DNA of 39,128 bases. It comes from Candidatus Cloacimonadaceae bacterium (GTDB taxonomy: Bacteria; Cloacimonadota; Cloacimonadia; Cloacimonadales; Cloacimonadaceae). Every line of letters begins with the position of its first letter. Position 1 is the first letter of the stretch. Made by a program: the position numbers and the translations under genes. Where the stretch lies: NCBI GenBank assembly GCA_030693415.1, contig JAUYAR010000162.1:1-39128 (forward strand), written 5' to 3'. Shown in pieces: positions 1 through 8,453 of the stretch. The notes under the pieces were generated by a model. That model did no database searches, had not been told where the DNA came from, and saw only the letters and a program-made list of their open reading frames with translations.

Positions 1-21
1 GATTGCTATCTAATAGTATAA

Positions 22-117
22 GCCATACTGGCTCTGATCAGCGAATTGAGTGGCTCTATTTTCCGAGAGCATGGCTCTCATTAGGCGAAACACATGGCTC
101 AGTTACTCCGAAATATC
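22..117 (+). repeat. Degenerate ~22-bp direct repeat array (TGGCTC...CGAA)
   Basis: Four copies of TGGCTC start at 29, 51, 72 and 95, so the spacing is 22, 21 and 23 bp. In each copy a CGAA or CGAG tetramer follows 13-14 bp after the start (at 42, 64, 86 and 109). The first copy also forms an inverted repeat AGCCA-TAC-TGGCT at 22-33. The spacing is not a multiple of three throughout, so this is a DNA-level repeat and not a protein repeat, although it underlies the first codons of the next ORF. It could be an operator array or transposase/recombinase binding sites at an element end. The window edge prevents seeing more copies. Confidence 0.55.
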
Positions 118-424
118 CACTTTCAGCTTAACAGATACTCACAAGCTGTTAGACATCCTGGAACAAGGTAAATACAAGTCCATCCGAGAGATTGCACAAG
201 CAATAGGCAAATCTAGGCAGTGGGTCTATATCTATCTGGAGGCAATGGCATCGATTGAAGTGGTTGATCTGAGAGGCTTCATATACGTGGTTATTTCCCG
301 GCAAAACGTGCCCAAAATCGGCCGAAATGTCCAGAAAGGTATATTGGGTCAACTCCGGAGTTTGAATAGGATTGGAGGATATAGGAGTTTAGTACCAACC
401 AATCTTACTACACGAAAGAGTTGA
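50..424 (+). CDS. Small winged-helix (HTH) protein
   Basis: This 124-aa ORF uses a GTG start at 50, or an in-frame ATG at 71; neither has a strong Shine-Dalgarno. Residues 30-80 look like a winged helix: KLLDILEQGKY, then a helix-turn-helix (IREIAQAIGKSRQWVYIYL) and a beta-wing (VVDLRGFIYVV). The Arg/Lys-rich tail (GRNVQKGILGQLRS) could contact DNA. A role as a transcription regulator or as an accessory factor of a mobile element is inferred from the fold alone. It converges on the leftward island genes, with 16 bp between its end and the 441 stop. The N-terminal 25 residues are encoded by the TGGCTC repeat array, so the true start is uncertain. Confidence 0.6.
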   Translation: MALFSESMALIRRNTWLSYSEISTFSLTDTHKLLDILEQGKYKSIREIAQAIGKSRQWVYIYLEAMASIEVVDLRGFIYVVISRQNVPKIGRNVQKGILGQLRSLNRIGGYRSLVPTNLTTRKS

Positions 425-440
425 AACAAACACTATTGAA

Positions 441-1724
441 CTAGCTTTGGTTTTTATATCGTTGCCAATTAGGTAACAGAGATTCCTCTTTGTACTCTAC
501 TCCAAAATCCTTAGTCTTTTGGTTTACAAAATAATCGTTGTTGAACGAATAGATAGTAATCTTATCGTCGAAGATCACATGAAGATGGTTTTCATAATTA
601 TGTGATCTTGGATAAACTCGCCATTTAGTGATTGGCCCTGGGATACTATAACTTTCGCCATTACTCAATAAAACGACTAGAGCGTTCTCACATTCAATAA
701 CTACCCCAAAATATGCACTCCCTGCTGCAATAACCTCGCCTTTCCATGATTGTAATACTATCTTAGGCTCTTCAAACAAATCAAACTTGTCTAAACCTCG
801 CATTGATCGATGCAATCTTACTATTCTGATTTCGTTATTCGATACCAAGTATAGTTTTCCTTGATTACCCCAACTTATATGATGTTGATTATTTGAATTG
901 AATATGTCTACATCATTAACATCTGTTAAGTACTTTCTTGTCTTCTTGGCTGTGTAGTTCTCATGCTCAATCCATTCGAACAAAGCCATATATGAAGCAT
1001 CTAACGATGACGAACTGTATATATTAGCATAATTATAGTTAGCAAAAGTAGAATGCTTCGTACTAATCTGAAATATCGGTGGAATGTCAGTCATGCGCTT
1101 ATTGCTTCCACTTAAACTCAAATCTTTTGATAAATTTACTGGCTTGTTCTCTAAGTATTCTGCATCATAATTATTTAATTCAAAGAGCCCCTCGTCTCCT
1201 GCACTTAAAGCTATCTGCCCAAAGCTGTTTGCCATCAGCGAAAAAAGAGGGCAGTCCCATAGTTTCTTATCATTCCGGAGTTGAGTTTTGTATTTCTTTG
1301 GAAAATGAACATCACATTCGAATAGACCACTGTCTGTTATATAATAAAGACTGTTTCTAAATATAGTAGTATCAATTGGTTCGAGATTTGAGGGAAAATC
1401 TTGGTTGCATAATAGTGCCTGATCAATTTCTAAGCAAGAAAGCTGGTGTTCATATTCTGATAATGACTCTAATTTAGTTTTAGCTAAACTCAAAAAATCA
1501 ATATCATCTAATAGATCACTAACCCCCGATTTGTAAAGAAGATTACCTTCTAAAAACCCAATTCTCATCATCAATTTATTATTCTGGTATGCATTTGTTA
1601 GCGATATGAGTTTATCCCAATCATAAACCTTAACACATCCATTACTAGTCCAGAGATACAAGCGACCTCGATAAATTTGGCAATCTATGAAATCACCAGG
1701 AATTGAGACCTTTAGAGGATGCAT
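441..1724 (-). CDS. Beta-propeller-like orphan protein
   Basis: A 427-aa protein with no recognised family. It contains recurring beta-strand segments of the kind G-x-L-Y-L or I-x-I-Y (GRLYLWTSNG, GNLLYKSG, GQIALSAGDEGLF, GKLYLVSNNEIRI, DDKITIYSF). These suggest a WD/Kelch-like propeller with about 5-7 blades. No signal peptide or membrane segment is visible. The start is well supported: a strong AAAGGAGG lies 7 nt before the ATG. It overlaps the 142-aa gene upstream by 13 bp, so the two are probably translationally coupled and act together. A propeller beside nuclease and ATPase genes could be a sensor or scaffold, but that is inference from context. Its base composition is AT-rich, like the neighbouring OLD gene and unlike the peptidase region. 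Confidence 0.75.
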   Translation of the reverse strand: MHPLKVSIPGDFIDCQIYRGRLYLWTSNGCVKVYDWDKLISLTNAYQNNKLMMRIGFLEGNLLYKSGVSDLLDDIDFLSLAKTKLESLSEYEHQLSCLEIDQALLCNQDFPSNLEPIDTTIFRNSLYYITDSGLFECDVHFPKKYKTQLRNDKKLWDCPLFSLMANSFGQIALSAGDEGLFELNNYDAEYLENKPVNLSKDLSLSGSNKRMTDIPPIFQISTKHSTFANYNYANIYSSSSLDASYMALFEWIEHENYTAKKTRKYLTDVNDVDIFNSNNQHHISWGNQGKLYLVSNNEIRIVRLHRSMRGLDKFDLFEEPKIVLQSWKGEVIAAGSAYFGVVIECENALVVLLSNGESYSIPGPITKWRVYPRSHNYENHLHVIFDDKITIYSFNNDYFVNQKTKDFGVEYKEESLLPNWQRYKNQS

Positions 1725-2140
1725 CTTTTGCCTCCTTTAATTTTAGATTTATCGCTTTTAGATATTATTCCAGATTGTTGCCAAAGGTTGAGGACTGCCG
1801 AAGATGGTATATCCCCAGGATGTCTTTGAATATTAGCAGGATATCCATGCCAACAGTCATTGCTTGAGCCATCTACAAATTTGGCGATTTGTAAAACTTG
1901 ATTTTCGTAGTTTGTGCCTAGCTGGATTACAACGCCGTCGATAATGCTTATACCCCAATAGTATTTATCACACTTCCACTGAGATACAACGGAGTTTGTG
2001 AAACAAGTTATTTCCGCTTGATTACTTACTGTCCATACGGATTTGTGTTCTGTTGGTGAACCTCTATGCTGGGGGACCATCATATATCTCGATGAAATTG
2101 TTGGAGTTAAGTCAATCGGTTCATTAAAGCAGTAATTCAT
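1712..2140 (-). CDS. 142-aa orphan coupled to the propeller gene
   Basis: A 142-aa protein, not recognised. GGAG stands 8 nt upstream of the ATG. The N-terminal two thirds looks like a small beta-rich domain. The C-terminal part has a striking compact motif around residues 95-125: CWHGYPANI, RHPGDIPSSAVLNLW, then a basic tail KSDKSKIKGGKRC. The W-H-G-Y-P and P-x-D-I-P pattern looks conserved rather than random, so this is likely a real small domain. Its 3' end overlaps the propeller gene by 13 bp. It starts 97 bp after the OLD gene ends, so it may be the fourth gene of the island transcript. No function can be assigned. Confidence 0.7.
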   Translation of the reverse strand: MNYCFNEPIDLTPTISSRYMMVPQHRGSPTEHKSVWTVSNQAEITCFTNSVVSQWKCDKYYWGISIIDGVVIQLGTNYENQVLQIAKFVDGSSNDCWHGYPANIQRHPGDIPSSAVLNLWQQSGIISKSDKSKIKGGKRCIL

Positions 2141-2237
2141 ATAAGCTCCATAATCTATAATTGTGAAATCGACTCATTGCTACCACCATTTGTGTTAATC
2201 TCACTCAGTATCATTGTGGATGCGATGAAAAAAACAG

Positions 2238-4238
2238 TCACTTCTTTAATACGGCTTTTAAAAACCGCTTAAGCGGTACAACATCAATTATCTGTTCTAT
2301 TGATTTGCTATCAAGCATCGAATTTATGCGATAAATAGCTTCAAGATCAAGTTTACGAAAGGAGTTGCCTTTTGTTTTCTTTGAAGAAAGAGCGCTCTGA
2401 TCAATGAACAAATCTTCAATTTCTCCCGACAAAATACATAATCCGTGACGTTGTAAGTAGCTAAGATTCTTGGATAATGAGTACTGAGAAGGAATCCCCC
2501 TAATTTGTCGCGACCTCTTTGCTGTGAAAAAAGTTTCTTCTCTATTTGTTTTTATCCAATTACGAATATCTACGATCAGTTTTTTTACGGTTTTCCCTTT
2601 TTCTTGGAAAGTACAACTTTGTTCAAAAAATTGATCCTGAACAGAAGCGATCGAACTATGGGTTCTTAATTCCGGATTTATTTTGAGGTATTTCTTATGG
2701 TCTCCAGATAAATCACGTAACATAAAGTCAAAATCAGAAATTATATAGCAGCGAGTCTTTGTTTTTAAGACAAGTTCTACCATTGCTTTAATATTATCTT
2801 TCCCGCCCACAGCAATTATTGAAACGTTTTGTTTATCTAATTCCCCGGGATATACTTGATCAGCCACCATTCTAAGTAAGTATCCATCATTACCCTCGCA
2901 TACAATGACCTTTTCTGCAAAGAACAACTCATTTTGGTTGTTATCAAGAAGTAACCTCTTATACTGAGAAATCTGAATTGGAACTGCTTCAGTAGTATGA
3001 TTATCTTTATGAACCATAATGATATTCAGGTCTTTTGTAGTTGTTCTAATGAACTCAGAGCAATGAGTTGTTATAATCACCTGATTTCTGTAATTGTCCA
3101 AAAAATCGTCTAATCTATCGCTAATTACTCTCCTAGCATGAGGATGAAGATAGATCTCTGGTTCTTCAACACACAGTAAAGCAGCGCTTGCGGTATTAAC
3201 ATTCTTAGTATAGTAGTTAAACAATCCAATTACTGCGGCACTTTGAATCCCTGATCCTTTGTCTGTTAACGGAGTATTTATACCGTCGTCTACAAACAAC
3301 TGGCAGCTCTTATATAGATCAGTTTTGCTATCAGCACTAAATCTAATCTGTAGCTGGGTTCCGGGAAAAGCAATGTCTAAGGATGTGTTCTTTATCTCTG
3401 TAGTGACTCCAGCGAATATTTTATTTGCAACGAGTTGTACACGTTCAAGCGCTTTATTCATTTGCGGTGTGATTTTATTTTCCAACAAATGTTTCATTAA
3501 CTTACCAAACCATGTATACGAGGTTAGTCGTAACTGGTTTTGGGGATCACGAAAAGAAGGGATTATAGCACTTTGCATTAACTCATTTCTCACCTGAGCT
3601 TTATAACCCATAACCCAATCATGAGATGAATCCTCTCTAAAAAGAAAACGAATGTCCTTATTAATCTTACCTGATTCGTTGCGTTTAGCCTTAAATAGGT
3701 AAGCAAAATTAGATGTTTCCTTAAATACTTCCTCAAATCGCTTTTGATTATTCAATTTGCTATCAACCCATATTTTACCAGAGCAATCATCTTCAATGTT
3801 GTCGAAAATATTTAGCAAATTGCTAGGGTCTAATCTATAGCGAATAGGTTCCTTTATAGGTTTTTTTTCCTCCCATCGTATTATCTCACCACAGATATTG
3901 AACCCAAAACACTTATTAATACTTGCATAATCTAAATCCTCTAGTTTGTCATCATTCCATTCACTGTCGTGAACTGTTTCTCTAATCAGAATGCAGAATA
4001 TTAGGAGTTCATCTGCAACAGAATCTTTGGATTTATCATAATAGAAATCTCCTTCCGTAACGTTTTCGACCTTGTCCCATGCAGGTGCAGTTTCACTAAG
4101 AACAATATTAAGTGCTTTAATTATATTGCTTTTACCAGCATTGTTTCTACCAATAATTACGTTTTTACCTTTCTCAAACCTTAAATCAAGTTCCTTAATT
4201 GATCTGTAATTTCTAATGTATAGTCTTGATAAGTACAT
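2238..4238 (-). CDS. OLD-family ATPase with TOPRIM nuclease domain
   Basis: This 666-aa protein has the OLD layout. An ABC/SMC-like ATPase has Walker A at residues 30-37 (GRNNAGKS), Walker B around 357 (VEEPEIYLHP) and a switch-like TTHCSEF. A TOPRIM domain follows, with the catalytic Glu at 448 (VCEGNDG), the GGKDNI loop, and the acidic pair D502/D504 (ISDFDF). OLD proteins are ATP-regulated, metal-dependent nucleases used in phage defence (P2 OLD, GajA of Gabija, retron effectors). The start is supported by GAGAGG 7 nt before the ATG. It lies 23 bp after the SF2 helicase stop, so they are probably cotranscribed. The usual class 2 partner, a UvrD-like helicase, is absent; the adjacent helicase is of type III Res type, which makes the pairing unusual. 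Full length with no visible defect. Confidence 0.88.
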   Translation of the reverse strand: MYLSRLYIRNYRSIKELDLRFEKGKNVIIGRNNAGKSNIIKALNIVLSETAPAWDKVENVTEGDFYYDKSKDSVADELLIFCILIRETVHDSEWNDDKLEDLDYASINKCFGFNICGEIIRWEEKKPIKEPIRYRLDPSNLLNIFDNIEDDCSGKIWVDSKLNNQKRFEEVFKETSNFAYLFKAKRNESGKINKDIRFLFREDSSHDWVMGYKAQVRNELMQSAIIPSFRDPQNQLRLTSYTWFGKLMKHLLENKITPQMNKALERVQLVANKIFAGVTTEIKNTSLDIAFPGTQLQIRFSADSKTDLYKSCQLFVDDGINTPLTDKGSGIQSAAVIGLFNYYTKNVNTASAALLCVEEPEIYLHPHARRVISDRLDDFLDNYRNQVIITTHCSEFIRTTTKDLNIIMVHKDNHTTEAVPIQISQYKRLLLDNNQNELFFAEKVIVCEGNDGYLLRMVADQVYPGELDKQNVSIIAVGGKDNIKAMVELVLKTKTRCYIISDFDFMLRDLSGDHKKYLKINPELRTHSSIASVQDQFFEQSCTFQEKGKTVKKLIVDIRNWIKTNREETFFTAKRSRQIRGIPSQYSLSKNLSYLQRHGLCILSGEIEDLFIDQSALSSKKTKGNSFRKLDLEAIYRINSMLDSKSIEQIIDVVPLKRFLKAVLKK

Positions 4239-4261
4239 GCAAAGCCTCTCTGTAAGATAGA

Positions 4262-7200
4262 TTATACTATCAATCTAGTCACACTGTCTATGTAATTATC
4301 ATCTTCCATAAACACTACGTTATTCTTCTGATACTCGTCTGGATCATGCCCGTGGAGTTTAAGCTCTTGTTTGGGAGTCCAGGACAATATCCAGCTACTT
4401 AGAATTACATTTGGATCGGCAAGCCTTGTCTCGATCTCTTTGATGCGCTTGTGGAACTGGATTTTCTCACTATTTACCCCTTCGTGCATCAGACCATGAG
4501 GTTCAATGAAGTGGACATTCTGCTTGCCCTCTGAGAGAACCCAGAGGATAAAATCAGGATGGAAGTTGCCTGCTTCAAAGAAGCCAACTCCCTTACCCCT
4601 GCTAAGATTGCGGAGAAGATATAGCTCCTGTCCCTTATCCTTCATATCTTTCTGATTCTTTTCGCACCATTCTTTAAGGTCAGTAATAAACTGGTATTCG
4701 CTTTCGCCTAAGGAGACTGGCAGGATTGTAATATTCCCACCATGACGTACATGAAACAAGGGTTGGAAAAGATGATTGCCAAAGTTACAGGCTTTGAGAT
4801 CGCCCACATGCAAAAGCTGGTCTTTCTTAGCGATGATCTCATCTTTGAGCTTCTTTATTCCTTCGATTACCTGGATATCATCGCCATCTACAATCAACTG
4901 ATATTCTCGGTCTGAAGGCAGATTGTCGTCATCTGCTGTCAGCTCTCTCAATTCTAACCGAGGTTCTATATAGGACTTTTTGCAGAAGTTATAGTACTTT
5001 TCACTGAAACGCTTTACCAGTTCCGTAGCGATTTGCTGGAGGATAAGCACTTCATCATAGTTCTGGGGAGTGAGTCTCGTTTCCGGTAGAAAGAGCCGAT
5101 ACCAAGACGTATCTGACAACAAGCTGATAATCCCCTGCTTACTGAGATTTAGATTGTGCCAGCTTCGTTCACGTTTGAATCGTTCCAGTTCGAAATACAA
5201 GCGTTCCATGTCCAAAAGACTGATTTGCTTGTTTCTGAGCTTTACCTCGTCTTTTTGTCCATCCTGAAGAGTACCACGTGATTTAATAGTCTGTATCCTG
5301 GGGTACCAGTCTGAAACTACCGGATTGTTTTGCAGGTACTGTGGTATACTGCCAAGGGTAGGTACTGGTCCGTCCTTCTTAAAATCATACTCAGTGCCAT
5401 CTTTCTTCTTTTTCGGTCGTATTATCTTCAGCTTCTTGCCAAAATCAGCGGTTACATTCATTGGGATAGTAATAACCAGCCTTTTCTCGTTGCCAGGCAA
5501 GCCTTCATCACGTAAGAATTGTCTGAACTTATCCATGAAGTCAGCTTCGATGCCAAAGACATTCAGGGTTTCTATATCTTCAATGAATCCGGGCTTCGTG
5601 GTGGCATAAGTATGCCCACTGCGCTTCAGACTCCATTCATAACCTTTTAAGCGCACACCGCGCCCAAATAGCTGGATAATTTGCGTTCCTTCGCTCTTGC
5701 CGACATGCATCAAACCCATGGTACTAACACGCCAGCAATCCCATCCTTCTACGAACTTCTTGGAACCGATCAATAGGTTGATAGGAGATGAGGAATCCTT
5801 TACTGAGGCAAACATCGCTTCTGTGAAGTCGCTGTCGTCCACAGTTAGCTGAACATCATTGTGCTTGGCATATTCTTCTACGTGGTCACAGAGTCCTTTG
5901 GCATCCCCGACATTGATCAAACCAAAGGGTGTGTCGCTATTACCAAGATACAAAGCTACCTCGCCTGAATCTCCTTTGATTCTATCCAATCTTAGCTGAC
6001 CACTGGCAGGATTATTGAACAAGGTTCTCAAGATATCTTGATAAATCTCGGAAGTTCCATTCGTAGCATTAACCGTCTTGAGTAGGTAATTGAAGGAATT
6101 GGCGAAGATATCATTACCATCATAATCCAGCAAACCTGTACTGCTTCCACTTCCGTAAAGAATTTGCTCGATACTACGTTGGAAGACAGGTGCATTGGAA
6201 AGGAATTTAGCGATAAAGACAATAATCTGACCAACATCAGCCAATAACTCCTCACTGGGAAGTTCAACCTCTTGTTTACCCTTTTTCTTGGTAACAGTGC
6301 TACCCACAAAGACCCACAGGGGTTTTTCCAGGTTAAAGGGGACAATATCCAGTTTCTTATCTTCATAAACTTTAAGTTGCTGATAGTATTTGAGCAGACA
6401 TGCAGTCAGATAGACATCCTGCACCTGCTGATAGGTTTTGGGCAGATTCAAGATCTGGTAGTCTTTGCCAAACCCATCTTCGTAAAACCAGCGATAAGAA
6501 TAATCAAAGATCACAGTTTTGGCATAGCTATCCTCAAAAGCTCTGTTATTGGCAGCAGCAACAGCTTGGGCAAAAGTGGCAGAATATTCAAAAGTAAAGC
6601 CCTTGGCACATAGCTCCGACCGTCTGGTGAACCATACACCTTCATCTTTTCCGCTCATCCCCCGGTGACCTTCATCCACCAAAAGCAGGTTTTGATCTCC
6701 CAGGCTTCGGGTGGCGATTGTATTAGGACCTTCGGTATCGCCGAGCTTGGTAATCTCGATCACATCGACCATATCAATACTGCCGTCTTGTTTGGTCTTT
6801 AGTCTTTGGGCTGAATAGAAACCGCTAATCTTAAGCTCTTCCAAATGCTGCTCACTAAGCCGTTCATTGGGGCTAAGCAAGATAACTCTGGAAATCTCGC
6901 TGCCCTCACGAGTCTTTTTGGCATAATGCCGGAACTGCAAGAGGTTCACATGCATCAAGAGGGTCTTACCGCTTCCCGTAGCATTTTGCAGACAGAGCTT
7001 ATTTAGATCATCAAATGAGTATGGCTCAAGGTTCTGAAAGCCAGTCCACTTTTCATTAAACCGCTTAAGATAGACATTCAAATCTTCCAGCAGCTTTGCT
7101 TTATCGGTAAAATAGCGATCCAGATAGATTTCCACAAACAGCAGGGTTAGCCATTGAAAGTACTTCCAGACAATAGGACGACTGCGTAAGTAGTTAATCG

Positions 7201-7495
7201 TTCTGGTATGCGAGACGATGTTTTCCTCATAGATGCGTAGCTGCTCTTTGCTGATGGGATGGAACTGATTGTAAAAGAGTTCACTGTTCACCAGTTCATG
7301 GTAAAAACGGTGTAAACCGTCAGCATCATAACCCTCCAGACGGCTATCCCTGATCGGTGCTGCCAGCTTGTGAAAGGGTTTAGTATTATCCTTATACTCC
7401 AAGAGCGGATCAATCCCAAATTGACTCATCAGCCACTGGTTAAGGAGCAGTTTATTGGTGAATTTATGGTTATGCAATGTAGCTTTACGAGCCAT
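4262..7495 (-). CDS. SF2 helicase / type III Res-like restriction subunit
   Basis: This 1077-aa DEAD/DEAH-box (type III restriction Res-like) protein carries Walker A ATGSGKT with K177, a DEGH box at 274, and motif VI QLFGRGVRL at 608. The C-terminal 130 residues look like a PD-(D/E)XK nuclease: PDFILW with D981, then FIEPHGL with E998, where the canonical Lys is His1000. I start it at the ATG at 7495, because GGGAG precedes it by about 9 nt and it shares one base with the TAA of the upstream GTPase gene (TAATG). A longer in-frame start at 7510 lacks such support. No Mod methyltransferase lies nearby, so it is not a complete type III restriction system. Probable role: ATP-driven DNA translocation or cleavage in defence. 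Confidence 0.85.
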   Translation of the reverse strand: MARKATLHNHKFTNKLLLNQWLMSQFGIDPLLEYKDNTKPFHKLAAPIRDSRLEGYDADGLHRFYHELVNSELFYNQFHPISKEQLRIYEENIVSHTRTINYLRSRPIVWKYFQWLTLLFVEIYLDRYFTDKAKLLEDLNVYLKRFNEKWTGFQNLEPYSFDDLNKLCLQNATGSGKTLLMHVNLLQFRHYAKKTREGSEISRVILLSPNERLSEQHLEELKISGFYSAQRLKTKQDGSIDMVDVIEITKLGDTEGPNTIATRSLGDQNLLLVDEGHRGMSGKDEGVWFTRRSELCAKGFTFEYSATFAQAVAAANNRAFEDSYAKTVIFDYSYRWFYEDGFGKDYQILNLPKTYQQVQDVYLTACLLKYYQQLKVYEDKKLDIVPFNLEKPLWVFVGSTVTKKKGKQEVELPSEELLADVGQIIVFIAKFLSNAPVFQRSIEQILYGSGSSTGLLDYDGNDIFANSFNYLLKTVNATNGTSEIYQDILRTLFNNPASGQLRLDRIKGDSGEVALYLGNSDTPFGLINVGDAKGLCDHVEEYAKHNDVQLTVDDSDFTEAMFASVKDSSSPINLLIGSKKFVEGWDCWRVSTMGLMHVGKSEGTQIIQLFGRGVRLKGYEWSLKRSGHTYATTKPGFIEDIETLNVFGIEADFMDKFRQFLRDEGLPGNEKRLVITIPMNVTADFGKKLKIIRPKKKKDGTEYDFKKDGPVPTLGSIPQYLQNNPVVSDWYPRIQTIKSRGTLQDGQKDEVKLRNKQISLLDMERLYFELERFKRERSWHNLNLSKQGIISLLSDTSWYRLFLPETRLTPQNYDEVLILQQIATELVKRFSEKYYNFCKKSYIEPRLELRELTADDDNLPSDREYQLIVDGDDIQVIEGIKKLKDEIIAKKDQLLHVGDLKACNFGNHLFQPLFHVRHGGNITILPVSLGESEYQFITDLKEWCEKNQKDMKDKGQELYLLRNLSRGKGVGFFEAGNFHPDFILWVLSEGKQNVHFIEPHGLMHEGVNSEKIQFHKRIKEIETRLADPNVILSSWILSWTPKQELKLHGHDPDEYQKNNVVFMEDDNYIDSVTRLIV

Positions 7496-8235
7496 TAGTT
7501 TTGCTCCCACATCCGTTTCATAAACTCCCGATGCCTTGGATTGGATACACCAAGACCTGGCAAATCCACAAGTACAATTCTGGGATCAATGCTTTCTTTG
7601 ACATGTTGAACGTTAATATCTACCTTGTCCACGAATAGAATATCGTCATTATCCTCAGCGACGTAATTACCTAACTCATCGATGGGTATAAACACATCAG
7701 GTCTTTTGTTCTCCCAGCCATTTAACAACTTTTTGAACTCATCAAATAACTTCGTATCTGATTTACTCAACTCGGTAGCTTTTTTCTTTTGCCTATCTAA
7801 CTCTGCGACTTGTTCATCCAATGATTTGCCTTCTAATGATTCCTTGAGCTTCTTCAGACCATATTGTTTTGTTATCTCATCGATGTACAGATCCCTTAAT
7901 TGATTCTTGGCTGCGACATTCAGGAATGAGACCTTAGCAGCCTTATCTGCTTCGACATTATCTCTGAACCTGATAAACGTGGGGACTGCTGTTGTTGCTT
8001 TCGCGGATTCTGGTAGTAACTCCATTTCAAGCAGAGCATTAATCAGCGTTGATTTTCCGGAAGAGAAAGAACCCAAGAAAACGATGTTGAACTCAGGATT
8101 CTTCAGCTTGTTAACGAGAGCTTTTTTCCCGAAGACAAAAGTAGCTAAATCTTCATCTACATTTACGTACCTTTGTAAATTGCGGACTGACGAAAGCAAT
8201 TCGTCTAGTCGTTTTGCCATGTTCTCAGTTTTCAT
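7495..8235 (-). CDS. Truncated dynamin-like GTPase
   Basis: This 246-aa protein keeps the N-terminal half of a bacterial dynamin-family GTPase. It has the P-loop at residues 55-63 (GSFSSGKST), a G2 threonine in KATTAVPT, and the G3 box DLPGLG at 224. It stops 19 residues after G3, at WEQN. The G4 (N/TKxD) motif and the membrane-binding and GED-like helices that normally follow for several hundred residues are missing. Residues 110-180 are helical and charged. The start has AGGAG 7 nt before the ATG. The TAA overlaps the helicase ATG, so the truncation ends exactly at the helicase translation signal. It is either a deletion remnant or a deliberately short form; hydrolysis by this fragment alone seems doubtful. 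Confidence 0.75.
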   Translation of the reverse strand: MKTENMAKRLDELLSSVRNLQRYVNVDEDLATFVFGKKALVNKLKNPEFNIVFLGSFSSGKSTLINALLEMELLPESAKATTAVPTFIRFRDNVEADKAAKVSFLNVAAKNQLRDLYIDEITKQYGLKKLKESLEGKSLDEQVAELDRQKKKATELSKSDTKLFDEFKKLLNGWENKRPDVFIPIDELGNYVAEDNDDILFVDKVDINVQHVKESIDPRIVLVDLPGLGVSNPRHREFMKRMWEQN

Positions 8236-8295
8236 ACATACTCCTAAATGTATCGTTTCGTTATATAATGCTACCTTATTTCTTTGTTTGATTCC

Positions 8296-8322
8296 AGTTT
8301 ATAATGATAGCTCGCTTGTCAA
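8296..8322 (-). promoter_or_regulatory. Possible promoter of the GTPase/helicase/OLD island
   Basis: On the minus strand a perfect TTGACA lies at 8322-8317. It is followed after about 15 bp by TAAACT (overlapping TATAAA), some 80 bp upstream of the GTPase start. The spacing is short for a sigma-70 promoter, so this is tentative. It is the only good -35 candidate between the palindromic element and the GTPase gene. Confidence 0.35.
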
Positions 8323-8453
8323 TACAAATCTGGTTTTGATTGAAGATGCATATTAGGAGACTGTTCAATATCTCCAACGATACGTCCCTGCATTTGTAGG
8401 CTCATCGAGAAATAGTGGTCTGAGTATTGGCATTTATTGTGTTCACTGTGGCG

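Noticed and set aside
2238-7495. Gabija system (GajA/GajB)
   Set aside because: The OLD protein fits GajA loosely, but the partner has DEGH and QxxGRGxR motifs and a type III Res-like architecture, not a UvrD-type GajB.
4262-7510. Complete type III restriction-modification system
   Set aside because: Only a Res-like subunit is present. No Mod methyltransferase lies on either side within the window; the D12 methyltransferases at 34-36 kb are a different class and belong to the phage.
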